Source of the DNA: Crotophaga sulcirostris
Lineage: Eukaryota; Chordata; Aves; Cuculiformes; Crotophagidae
NCBI GenBank assembly: GCA_013397455.1
Contig: VYZB01000240.1
Coordinates: 1,049,553 to 1,113,552, forward strand
Length of the DNA stretch: 64,000 bases
Direction of reading: 5' to 3'
Part shown: piece after piece, positions 28,436 to 38,879 of the stretch
How positions within the stretch are numbered: the stretch's first letter is position 1
Layout of the letters: each line of letters starts with the position of its first letter
The notes under the pieces: model-generated
Database searches by the model: none
Seen by the model: only the letters and a program-made list of their open reading frames with translations
What the model was told of the DNA's origin: nothing
Position numbers and translations under genes: made by a program

Positions 28436-30297
28436 CTTTCCCAAGGTGTCCGTATGCCTGCCAGCAGCCAACTCGGGGATCTTCTTCCCAGTGCAGGCAG
28501 GAAAGAAGTGCTCCCAGGAGAGTGGTGGGGTATGGATGGTGCAAAGGGACTGGTCATAGAGAGGGTGTCTCCAGAGACCTCCATGGGACACGACACCTGA
28601 GGGAGAGCAGGAGGAAGGTGGTAGGAGAGAAGCTCAGCCCTCTCGTTCCCCTCAGCACGAATAAAACTCCTGCGATGAAGGAAGCTTTGAAGAAAGGTGG
28701 AAGGGAAACCAGGCAAGCTGGAGAGGAACAGGCCAAGCATTATACATCTTGGCTGTGCCCCTGTGGAGGTAATCTCGTAGTTATTTTAGACTCCAGCTGG
28801 GAAGCAGCCCTGATCCCAGCTTTTGCAATATCCTGCCAAGCCCATGCTCCAAATCTGCTCTCGCTGGGTCTGAGCAAGGCAGACCACGTGGTGAGAAGCT
28901 GCCAGCATCAATCGAGGTGAAAGACCTTTGCACTGCTCCATGCTGCTGAGTGTGCATTTGTGCCTTGCTGCCCATCTCAGAGCTCCTGGGAAGAGGCTGT
29001 GGGGCTTTGGTCTTTTTTATTTTTTTTTCCCCCACAATAAGCAGATTCAAAGACAAAAATGGAACAGTTGGACCTATGCCTCCTGATGCTGAGGAGTTCC
29101 TTGCTCCATAAAACCATCCTGCGCAAACATGGGATCTCCCTCTCGTAGGAGAGGCTTCTTACCAGGATGGACAACAGAAACAGATGGCATTTTAGGGCTC
29201 TTTTGTGCTAATAATACCTGTGGCAGAACTGGTTCACTTTCTAAATCTGTATGACCACCAGCAAAATCCAGCCCTCTTGTCTCTATGTTTTTCACTGAGT
29301 TCTTTTGCGCACAAGCTGTTCAGAGCTGTCCAGCATCACTAAATTAATGCAGACTGGGTGGCATTTGAGCACCTTCTCCTTGCTTTTGGTTTGTGCCCTG
29401 GAAATATATAAGGGTGCAAAGGAGCTCAATCTGAGCTCCTCCCTGTTCAGCAGCAGTGATGGCTGCTCCTTCAGCAGTATTTAGTATTTCTGTACCATTG
29501 TTAGGTCTGGAGTAAGCTACATGCTTGGGGTGGGATTTCACAGTTGTGAATTGTATCTCCTGGGCACACTGGCTACCTGCTCGAAGCATGTTTTCGGGGC
29601 CATTGAACCTCACTGATTTCCTCAGTGATGCTCCTCAAGCAGCAAGACCCCGTTGTGTTCAATTGTTGTGCCCATGCCCATGGGTTAAATGAAATCTCTC
29701 ATAGTCTGTGAAATGGGTGTAAGAGAGCAGCACACGAGTTTGATGCTGGTCCTTTGCTTTTTCCCCCATGAGCTTTCGCCCTGAGGCAAAGTTCCTCCAA
29801 ACCCTCCACCTCCCTGTCACTGTAGTCGCAGCTCCAGGCTTAGATGCCAGACATGTGGCTTGGCCTAAAAATCTCACCAAAGGTGTCACCTTCACTGTGT
29901 GGGGTCGATAACTGATTCAGCAGCACCTACTCCTCTGGGGCCATCTGTTTGGAAGTAGCCAAACTCTCCCTGAGGAGAAAGAGCCTCGAATCTTCCGGCA
30001 GATTCATGAATGAAACATGGTGCTCCATGAAGCATAGGAGCTATTATTCCAAGGCCTCGTATGGGGAGGTTGGATGCGTATAGTTTTGCTGGATCTTGAA
30101 GATCACAGCCAGAAGGGGCACTTCTAAGCATCACCAGTGGCAGCACTGTAGCCCGGTGCTGCTTGTGGGACTTGGCAGAAGTGAAACTAGGTAGATGTGT
30201 GTTGGCCAGCATGTGGCACTGCAGGTCAAACAGAGCAATTGTGAATTGATTCAGTGCAATCCAGTGTAGCAACCTCCCCCACACCCAGCAGAGGCCG

Positions 30298-30497
30298 TAT
30301 CATAGAATCGTAGAACTATAGAGTTGCCTGACTGGAAAAAAACCTTTGAGATCATCAAGTCCAATCGTACCTGTCCACTACTAAACCAGATCCCTAAAAA
30401 ACTCATCTGCCCATACTTTAAACACCTCCAGGGATGGAGACTCCACCACCTCCCTGGACAGCCTGTGTCAGTGTCTGACCACCCTTTCAGTGAGGGG
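30298..30497 (-). mobile_element. CR1 3' end
   Basis: Starts TATCATAGAATCGTAGAACT and includes AGATCATCAAGTCCAATCGT and the TTTAAACACCTCCAGGGATG block. Closest to the copy at 14778. It stops abruptly at 30497. Confidence 0.9.
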
Positions 30498-30732
30498 CCA
30501 CCATATAGGCAGACCTGACTCCAGATCTGGTAGAGGAAAGAAAGACAGGGACAAGGAGAGCACAAAGGCTTCCCAGAGCAACATCGTGGGGAGGAAAAAC
30601 AGTGAGGGTGAGGGAAAGCCTAGAAGTGAAAGGCGCCTGCAGGTTTGATTTGATAGGGAATAATTTCTTGGGGGAATCTGGGGAAAGAGTTCACTGTAGC
30701 AGCACTCCAACTCTTGCCCGTGTCTCCTCCAG

Positions 30733-30887
30733 GTGACCAGGGTTGTGAGGAGAATCTACCAGTGGCTCAGGTCCAGCATGGATGCATCTGCTGAGCACAG
30801 GCTGGACAACACCCTTCTGCAGCTGACCTGCACGCACCCCCATGATGTGGTGGTGACCCTCCTACACTGTGCCCCATCGTGTGGCAG
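30733..30887 (+). pseudogene. Isolated maestro heat-like repeat (MROH family) exon
   Basis: After a good acceptor (TCTCCTCCAG) the frame reads VTRVVRRIYQWLRSS, AEHRLDNTLLQLT and HPHDVVVTLLHCAPSCGR, then a donor GTGTGG. These blocks match a conserved exon of the MROH-like proteins that are multiplied in birds (AEHRLD..LLQL..HP.DVV.TLL..APSC.R). The 155-nt length and the end inside an Arg codon fit an exon. No neighbouring MROH exon, such as the following one with its MW.TI motif, was found nearby. It may be a lone relic of a broken copy or an exon of a gene I cannot trace. HEAT repeats are protein-binding helices; no function is inferred. Confidence 0.65.
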
Positions 30888-30962
30888 GTGTGGGGTGCCT
30901 GCTTTGAGGGCTCTGGGGTCACCAGCTTTTAGAGCCCATCAGTCTGTAGTGCCTGTCTGTTA

Positions 30963-30981
30963 GGTCCCGCTCCTGACACCA
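30963..30981 (-). other. Retroviral-type primer binding site (tRNA-Leu)
   Basis: On the minus strand TGGTGTCAGGAGCGGGACC. Its first 17 bases match the complement of the 3' end of vertebrate tRNA-Leu (CCA included) at all but one base. ERV-L elements use tRNA-Leu. It directly follows the LTR candidate. Confidence 0.7.
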
Positions 30982-30984
30982 GCA

Positions 30985-31580
30985 GTGCTCAGGTCCCCCC
31001 TGACCTGCACAGTCAGAGAGGGAGGGTCTTTTGGTGTCTGCATGACAAACTGAAGACAGAAAATTCTCCCAGCATAAATTCAATGCAGGATTTATTTTGG
31101 GATCATCCAAAGTAATATATCAGATACCCAGGTGCACTCTGAGTCGCAACTTCCCAAAGTTGCAAAAACAGTTCCCAGTCTGTTCAGGTCACAATCTGAT
31201 ATCCTCAAGGCAGCTACACAAAACTACAGCAGAACTCAGATTTGATCAGAAACACCAGAGTGCCATGGAGAAGAGTTGTAGTGAGACATGTGAGAGAGAG
31301 AGAAATAAAAGAGTAGTGGGGGGAAGAGAAAAATAGGCACCACTCTATGGAACTCTGGAAAATGTGGTCTTCAGGAGCACATGGCCCTGCAGTTCTTCTG
31401 CAACACAACTTGAGGCAGGTTCCATGAGGTGGTGGGCCTGGCTTCTTGGTGGCCTTCTATTTATAGGGCAAGGATATGCCCCATTAGCATGTGAGGGGGG
31501 GGTCTTGCTGTGAAAGTTCTCAAATTAGGGCACTTGCAGACGATGCTGGCTGACCTGGCTGGGGGGCTCTGCTCCCTACA
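30985..31580 (-). mobile_element. ERV-L-like long terminal repeat
   Basis: Read on the minus strand, about 600 bases begin TGTAGGGAGC and end near CCTGAGCA. A TATA box CCTATAAATAG is at about 31468-31457, and a polyadenylation signal AATAAA at 31096-31091. This is the TATA-to-polyA layout of an LTR, followed within a few bases by the tRNA-Leu primer site. No gag, pol or env sequence was recognised, and no partner LTR was found in the window. Only about 75 bases separate the primer site from the MROH-like exon. Exact borders are uncertain. Confidence 0.6.
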
Positions 31581-32624
31581 CAGACAAGGGACAGCGTGGG
31601 CAGAGCCAAGAGAGACTTCAGGGGCACCTGGGCTATTGGTGTCCAGCACCCTCCGGCCAATGCCTTTGGCTCCTGCTCCCTCCTGGGCATGGGGAGAGCT
31701 GGGTGGGGTTGGTCCTTTATGTTGTGGCACTGTGGGGCAGCTTTGCTGGGCTGGGGGAAGACACCCATCACAGATTTAGGCTGCAGGTGCTGCAAGACCA
31801 GCTCTGCAGGACATGGAGCAGGAGGCCTTCTCTGTAGGGCTGTGGCTGGCTGAGCTGGAGGAGCTCTGTGCAGAGCTGATCCCAGGACCCCCATGTGCTC
31901 TTCCCTGAATAAACACTCCTGCTCTTTCCCCTCATCCACATGTCTTTCCTTTGTGGGAAGAAACCAGAGCTGCAAAGCTGTGGAGGCCCACTTTGACTCA
32001 CAACTGCTCTGGCACACGCGTGCCAGACAAGTGAGTGGGTGAGAGTGCATTTCGCTTGCTTTCTTCTGGAATATTTACACACACAACACCCCAAGGCATC
32101 CGCAGAGGTTTTCTCCCCCTGCCTTCAGTGCCTGGGAGCCCAGCTGAGCTGCTGAGCTGCTCCTCAGCTCCCAGCTCGCTGCTGCACACATCGGCAGAGG
32201 GCAGGGCAAGCCCACCAAAGAGTGACCAAGAACAGTTCCCAGGAGCCAGGGCATCAGTGTAGTCAGTGGATGCAGATGGAGAGAGGGCAGGGTGCTCAGC
32301 TGACCTCCTCCCCGAGGAGGTTGCACTCAGCCAGGCAGGGTCCCTGCCAGAAAACAGGCAGAGTGACAACAAAATTGCTCCTGGAGGTGCCAGAGATCCT
32401 ACTAAAGCCCACATCTTTTGGGGGACAGGGAATGAGATCACCCTGGGTAAGAGGCAGCTGCCCCTGTGAGGGTCCCCAAAGCGAGTGCCAGTGCCTCCTG
32501 TGCTGCTTGGCAGGAGCCCACTCCCAGCTGAGCTAAGTGTGGGTAACACTGTCTGCCAGCAGCCACAGCAAGAGGGTGGACAGGGGCTGAGGTCCAGACA
32601 GGAGCAGCAGGAGAGCAACACTGG

Positions 32625-32835
32625 GAGCAAGGCTGCAGCGTGGACCTGAGGGCTCCATCCAGGAGATGGGGCCAGAAACTAAGAGCAGCTACCTGCAACA
32701 TCTGTCCAAGGGCCATCCAGCAGATGGGCTTGAAGACAAGCTACCTACCACAAGTGTGAGGTCCACACAGGAAAGAGCACCTCAGATAAGCTACCTGTTA
32801 CACAGGTCCAAGGTCCATCTGGAGACAGAGGCATC
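32625..32835. repeat. Degenerate tandem repeat, about 50-bp units
   Basis: About four diverged units. AGCTACCT recurs at 32687, 32739 and 32789, with GGCCATCCAGCAGATGGGC-like segments between. Open on the plus strand for 86 codons by chance. Confidence 0.6.
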
Positions 32836-33877
32836 AATAAACACACCCTCACAGAGCTCAGGCCAGGACTTGGTGCTCAGGGCTGAGCAGAAACGAGCAC
32901 AGGGCCCACAGCTGGAGGATGCATGAGTGGGGGTCCCAGTTGAGGCTGTTCAGGATCATCAAGACCCAGTAGGGGCCCAACACTCAGAGCAACCTGAAGG
33001 TTGAGCGCAGGTCATGGCCACGCAGTGTCTCAAGGGTTCAGCTCTGTGTGGGGCTACTCCTCAAGACAGGGATTGAGGGCGGCTGCGGGGTGATGGTGCC
33101 CATCCCATGTGTGGTTGTGGCCATCTACCTGTGACCTGTTCCCTCTCTTCCAAAAGTGGAGTTTGTGGATATATTCCAGGGGCGATCTCCCGGTTCAGGG
33201 AAGGAGGAAGAGCCAGGTACCATGTTTGTAGACATGCTCCATCAGAGCCCAGAGTAACTCCAGCACTTGAGATCTTTGATTCTGTGAAATCCCAGATGCA
33301 TCTAGCCCATCAAATTTTGGAAGACATCTTTGAAAGGCTGACTTGCTTATTTGCTCTCCTATGTGCTTGGCTTTCGAGGGTCCTTGACGCAGAGGAGTCA
33401 CATCCCCTGGAGAGGCTCTTTCACCTTCACAGCAGACAGGCAGGAATAAAAAAACACCTTTCCTGCCCATGAACTGTAGCCAGAGGAATGAGGCAGGTGA
33501 GTATCCAGCTGGGCCAGTGAGACCAAGTGCCAAAAAGTCAACTTCAGGAGCTGGAGGCCAGGTCTGGGGGAGCTGCACCTTCTCCAGGGGCCTCAAGGAG
33601 GCTGGAAGGGGAGTGGAGGGCAGAAAAGGTGTGAATGCACAACACAACACAGATAAGCAGCCTTCTTTCTCCAGCTGGCAGCTGCACTCATAAACAGCAA
33701 AAAGTTTCAGACACCTGGATAAGCAGTTCATTTTGCCACATGCAGGGGGAGGTTTGGTATCCATACATGAAGTGTGGGCTTCTTCTCCAGCTTGCCAAGA
33801 GTGTCAGTCCTCCATGGGGCCAGGGCACTCACTCTGCTCCACTTTTGCTGGCAAAAACCCCACAGGGACAGCTGGAT

Positions 33878-33890
33878 GGGGGGGGGGGGG
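33878..33890. repeat. Poly-G run of 13 bases
   Basis: Thirteen consecutive G. Length is prone to sequencing error; no role inferred. Confidence 0.9.
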
Positions 33891-34271
33891 CAATGGAAAG
33901 GGCTCCTGTGGGGGCACATCTGCCAGTGTCTCTCCATGCCAGGAGAGCTGTGGATGGGTTTTATGGGAAAGACTAGTGTCTCGCCTGGGCACAGGAGCCC
34001 AACAGCTGGAGCTTTGAGAAGCAGTGTGAGATTTAAAGAAAAAAAAAATCACAGAAAGCAGAAAATGCCCAGATATTCCCCAACCCCATGCAGTCTGCGC
34101 ATCGGGAGCCTCCTCTTGCCCACTACCCACTGCCAAGCAGTGCCAGGCACTGCTTGAGAGCAGAGCAGGGAGCATGGAGACCTGCAAACCCACACCTGTG
34201 TCTTCCTGCATTTGGGAAAAGCTATGAGAAGAACCAGCAATGTGTGCTCCCAGCCCAGAAGGCCAACTGTA

Positions 34272-34856
34272 TCCTGGGAGATACACCAAAAGAAGCGTGG
34301 CCAGCAGGGCAAGGGAGGGGATTGTCCCCCTCTATTCTGCCCATGTGAGACCCCAGATGGAATCCTGTGTCCAGTTCTAGAATCCCCAACATAAGAAGAA
34401 TACGGAACTGTTGGAACGGATCCAGAGGAGGCCACAGAGATGATCTGCTATGAACACAGACTGAGAGAGTTGGGGTTGTTCTGCCTGGAGAAGAGAAGGC
34501 TTCAGGGAGACCTTATCGAGGCCTCCCAGTACCTGAAGGACCTACAAGAAAGCTGAGGAGGGACTTTTTACAGGGGCAAGTAGTGATAGGATGAGGGGGA
34601 ATGGGTTTAAATTGAAAGTGAGAAGATTTAGATTAGACATCATAAAGAAATTCTTCACAATGAGGGTGGGGAGGCACTGGCACAAGTTGCCCAGAGAAGT
34701 TGTGGTTGACCCATCCGTAGAGATGTTCAAGGCCAGGTTGGATTGGGCTTTGAGCACCCTGATCCAGTGGGAGGTGTCCCTGCCCATGACAGGAGGGGCT
34801 GGACCTGGATGATCTTTGTGGTCCCTTCCAACCCAAACGATTCTATGATTCTATGA
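34272..34856 (+). mobile_element. CR1 3' portion, about 585 bp
   Basis: Begins near GGAGATACACCAAAAGAAGC, holds CCAGTTCTAGAATCCCCAAC, AACGGATCCAGAGGAGGCCA and GAGGGTGGGGAGGCACTGGC, and ends TTCTATGATTCTATG. Confidence 0.93.
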
Positions 34857-34879
34857 CCTAAAAGTCTCTCTGGGAGGAG

Positions 34880-37800
34880 CTGAGCAGGACCAGCCCTTTC
34901 CCTGGAGCAGTCAAACCAGGCACGGAAGCGATGTGCAGAGGGCCCCTTCTTCCCCAGCTCCAGCAGACTGAAGGGCAGAAGTGAAAGCACACAGCAAGCC
35001 TTCAGGGGTCAAGTTTGCACCTTGTTTCTCTGCTGGGGGGCTGGGAGGTGGGAATTTGGCAGCTTTCCTTCTTTGGAAAGGGTCCAGCTGCCTTAGGAGA
35101 AATTCCTCACATAGCTTTGCTGTGAAGAAAGTGCTGACCTGTTCAGGGGTGTTTGCTGAGCAAGTGAAGACCAGCTGAATAAATGGCCTATTTTCTCATT
35201 AACTGGGCGCAGGCAGCAGGTCAGACTTTTTGGGGAAAGCAGTGCCTGGTGGCAGTCACGTTGTGTGCCATAAGCAACTCCACCAGGATGCCCTTCACAC
35301 ACGGCCAGGGAGATGCTTCGACTACAGCAGAGGTGTGCCACACCGTACCGTAGGTGAGCACTGGGGGGTGAGTTGGCAACCACGTCCAGGCCCTTTGGCC
35401 AGATGTTGGTGCCCAGGATCTGCCCGTGGTGCTCTCTGAAACCCTGCCAGTCCCAGGGGAGAGCTCCAGGAAACACGCCGAGAGCTGGAATCTCAAGGTA
35501 GGATGAGGTGGTGGGTCAGAGAGGGGGTGTTTGGCTGTGGTAGGACTTGGGGCACCTCTTGGGATGCAAGGAATGAGATGCTGTTCCTTCGTTTTAACAG
35601 AAGCAGGTTGCTGGCTTTGATAACCACAGTGCTAGAGAGCATTTAAAGCAGAAGCAGGTGGCTGGGGGAGAGCACCCTGTTTGGCCTTATGGGACTGACG
35701 TGGGGATCACAGCTAATGTTCCGTACACCTATGATAAAGCCAGAGGGAAAATAAGCAGCATAACTGCAATAAATAAGGGAGGCAAATCAGATTCCCAGCA
35801 GAGCAGCCAGCGCACACCTGGGCAACAGAGCAAGGGCAAACCTACAAGTGCTCCTGCACCAACACCAGACTCCTAAAGGCAGGCACTTGGGAATTTTAGG
35901 GAAGGCTGTAATAAGGGGACACTTCAGCTTGTGGACTGGATGTGTTGGGGAACAAGAAGTAAGGGTAAAGCCCTTGAGTGCAGTACATGGTGCCATCTGC
36001 CGAGAAGCAGTCTGAGAACCACAAAGAGAAGGTGCTTTCTGGATTTGCTTTTGCACAGCACGTGGGGCTTAGCTCAGGAGGGTCTAGGCCAGCTGTGATA
36101 CCACTTCGTTTTGATTTTATGGTAAGGAAGAGCGGGCTGAATAAGTCCAGCATGTGGTTACTCTGTTTCAATCCAAGAAACTTTTTAAAATGAGGAAATG
36201 TGTCAAAAAAAACCCAAAAAGCCTAAAACAGACCAATCCCAAACCTCTCAGTGGAGTGATCCAGAAAGCCAGAGGTCTCCAAGCTGCCTGGAGGCTGTAG
36301 AAAAATGCCTAATTAAGAGCCTCAGTAAAAGAACGAGCAAAGAGTAAAAAGGGCAATCTCGTAAACGCCCCACACAGCTGATGGGAAAGAACGGGAAGCA
36401 CAGGAAGAGGATTGATGCTGAAGAGCCAAAAGAACACGAACGCTGAAAAAAACCGCAGCAAGTTAGCTACAAAGAGGGAAGTAAGAGGGCTGGGAGCTGG
36501 CTTGAGGTCTGTCTTGCCAAATGCGTTCAGACCATTGATGAACAGCTCAGCAAATCCACTGCAGGGACCAGGAGGTGAGCAGGGTGCACAGGGATGGGAT
36601 AGCCACAGTGGGCAAGTCTTGCCTTGGGACCATTGCCACTCCCACCCATCCCAGCTCATTTTTTTTCCCAGACAGGTTGCAAAGACTCATAAATTGGAAT
36701 AGAAATCCTGGTGGGGTTATCCTGGAGAGGCAAGCTAATTGGTGGTCTGTCCTGTTCAAGTTGCATGGTCAGATCCTGTGCAAGGTGGGTATGAGGATCC
36801 TCAAACGTGGGGACCCTCACAGGAGAAATTCTTCCCAGGGGCCAGACCCTGCCCTAGGCTGCAGGGAGCCTGGCAGCTCAGTGCATCCTGACACACAGGG
36901 AACTGGAGCAGAAACTCCATCCGCTGAGCAGCCCCAGGCAGTCCCAGTCCCAGAGAGTCATCCAGTATGAGATGGTCTATGGGGAGCTGGGAATTTCCTC
37001 TTACCAGAGACGAAACGACTCCTATTTTGAGTCTTGCTGGAGCAAAGGACTTAGAGTTCTTTTTCTTTTTTGTTTTTGGTTTTTTTTTCCCTCCACCAGC
37101 TGAGTCAAAGTTGACCATTCTTGTCCAGGGGAGATGCCGAGTGCAGTCTGGGAGAGAGGAGGGAACAACCTCAGGGCTGCTGTGAGACTCCCTGAGGAAG
37201 CAGCACTGCCACATGCCAGGAACTTCAGTTTGGGGGCTTTTTGCTCTTGGCCTTACCTCCACATGGGGAAACAGAGGGAAAACACAGGCCTGCCTCACCA
37301 TGGACAGAGCATCCTCAGGACCCCATTGGTTCCTTCTCCAGCCACCATCCTGCACTGCAACCCGTGTCCTCCCACCCATCTCTCTTCTGAAGACTTTGTC
37401 TTGCCTGGCCTGATTTCAAGGCTTTCCCTTGAGCAAGCACCTGTCTTGCAATGCAGGAAGGAGAAGGACCATGCTCTTTTTTCTCATGTTAAAAATAACC
37501 TGCTTTTCAAGAGGTGCCTCTGGAGGGGCTTGGGGAAAGGAAGCAGGAATCCAGATGAGTTTGCTTCCTGCACGGCTGCTGCTCCCAGCTCACACCAAGC
37601 AGGGCAGGCAGATGTTGATTCGAATGGAACTGCAGTTTCTGGGAGAAAATAGGGAGCTGGGTGTGTAAATAGAGCTCACAGGGGCACAAGGGGCTGGAGC
37701 CAGCAGCCAGAGTGTCCCAGTGCAGGAGGAAAACTCAGGTATCACAGCTGACTGGGGCGTCTGGGGGAAGGCTTTGTGAGCTCTCCCACCCTTGCTGGGT

Positions 37801-38365
37801 TTGGCAGAGCCGAGGACGGGGGTTTCGGGCAGGGTAGGCAGTGGGAAAGGGTGGATGGGGGCCTGATGTCTACCCCTGGGTGGATGATGGAGGCACAAGC
37901 TGTCACACATCTCCTCAGGCAGCAACAAGAGATGCTGCTGGGGAGTGCTGTGAACCTGGCCACATTCTGTGGGCTGGTCCCCTCCTACTCCTGTAGTGTC
38001 TGCAGTCATCGCAGCAGGGATACTGGTGGGGACATGCCTGTCCAGGCTTTTTAGGACCTATTCATGACCATGAATTTCTCAGCTCCCTTTCTAGCTGGTC
38101 CTGTGCACCTCCCTATCCTACCCTGGCAGCAAGCACTGTGGCTGGGCACAGAAGGGCCTGCTGGGGTCTGCTGAGCCTCATGACACATCCCTGATGCTGG
38201 TGTTGCAGGCTGTGGTGAGTAACAGCTCCACACCCACTACAGCCACCTGCGTGTAGCCCTCCAACATCCCCCCTTCCGGTCCCTCCTCTCTTCCCAGAGC
38301 CCTGGCCAGGTGGTCTTGTCCCACGAGGCAGCTGCTCCACCCCATTGTTGCAGATGCTCCTCAGC
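34880..38365. other. Intergenic DNA, nothing recognised
   Basis: No family-matching exon, RNA gene or clear transposon was found. Minus-strand frames around 35093-35476 and 36801-37379 are open but resemble no known protein. T-rich runs lie near 37069-37090. Confidence 0.5.
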
Positions 38366-38369
38366 CCAG

Positions 38370-38875
38370 CTCCTATCATAGAATCATAGAATGGTTTGGA
38401 TTGGAAGGGACCTTAAAGCCCATCCAGTTCCAATCCCTCTGCCATAGGCAGGGACACCTCCCACTGGATCAGGGTGCTCAAATCCCACCCAACCTGGTTT
38501 TGAACACCTCCAGGGATGGGAAAACCACAACTTCCCTGGGCAACCTGTGCCAGTGCCTCACCACCATCATTGTGAAGAATTTCTTCCTAATGGCTAATAT
38601 AAATCTTCCCCCTTCCAATTTAAAGCTGTCCCCCCATATCCTATCACTACTTGTCCTTGTAAAAAGTCCCTCCTCAGCTTTCTTGTAGGTCCTTCAGGTA
38701 CTGGGAGGCCTCTATGAGGTCTCCCTGGAGCCTTCTCTTCTCCAGGCTGAACAACCCCAAGTCTCTCAGTCTGTGTTCATAGCAGAGGTGCTCCAATATT
38801 TTTATTATCTCCGTGCCCTCCTCTGGACCAACAGTTCCATGTCCTTCTTATGTTGGGGTCCCTCTGAAGCAATGG
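38370..38875 (-). mobile_element. CR1 3' portion, about 500 bp
   Basis: Opens ATCATAGAATCATAGAATGG, contains TTTAAAGCTGTCCCCCCATA and CTCTTCTCCAGGCTGAACAA, and fades near TATGTTGGGGTCCCTCTGAA. Confidence 0.93.
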
Positions 38876-38879
38876 GGCA

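Noticed and set aside
31785..31915. Frame ending GPPCALP followed by AATAAA at 31905
   Set aside because: It looked like a gene end, but there is no upstream exon or family match. AATAAA overlapping a stop can be chance or belong to repeat DNA.
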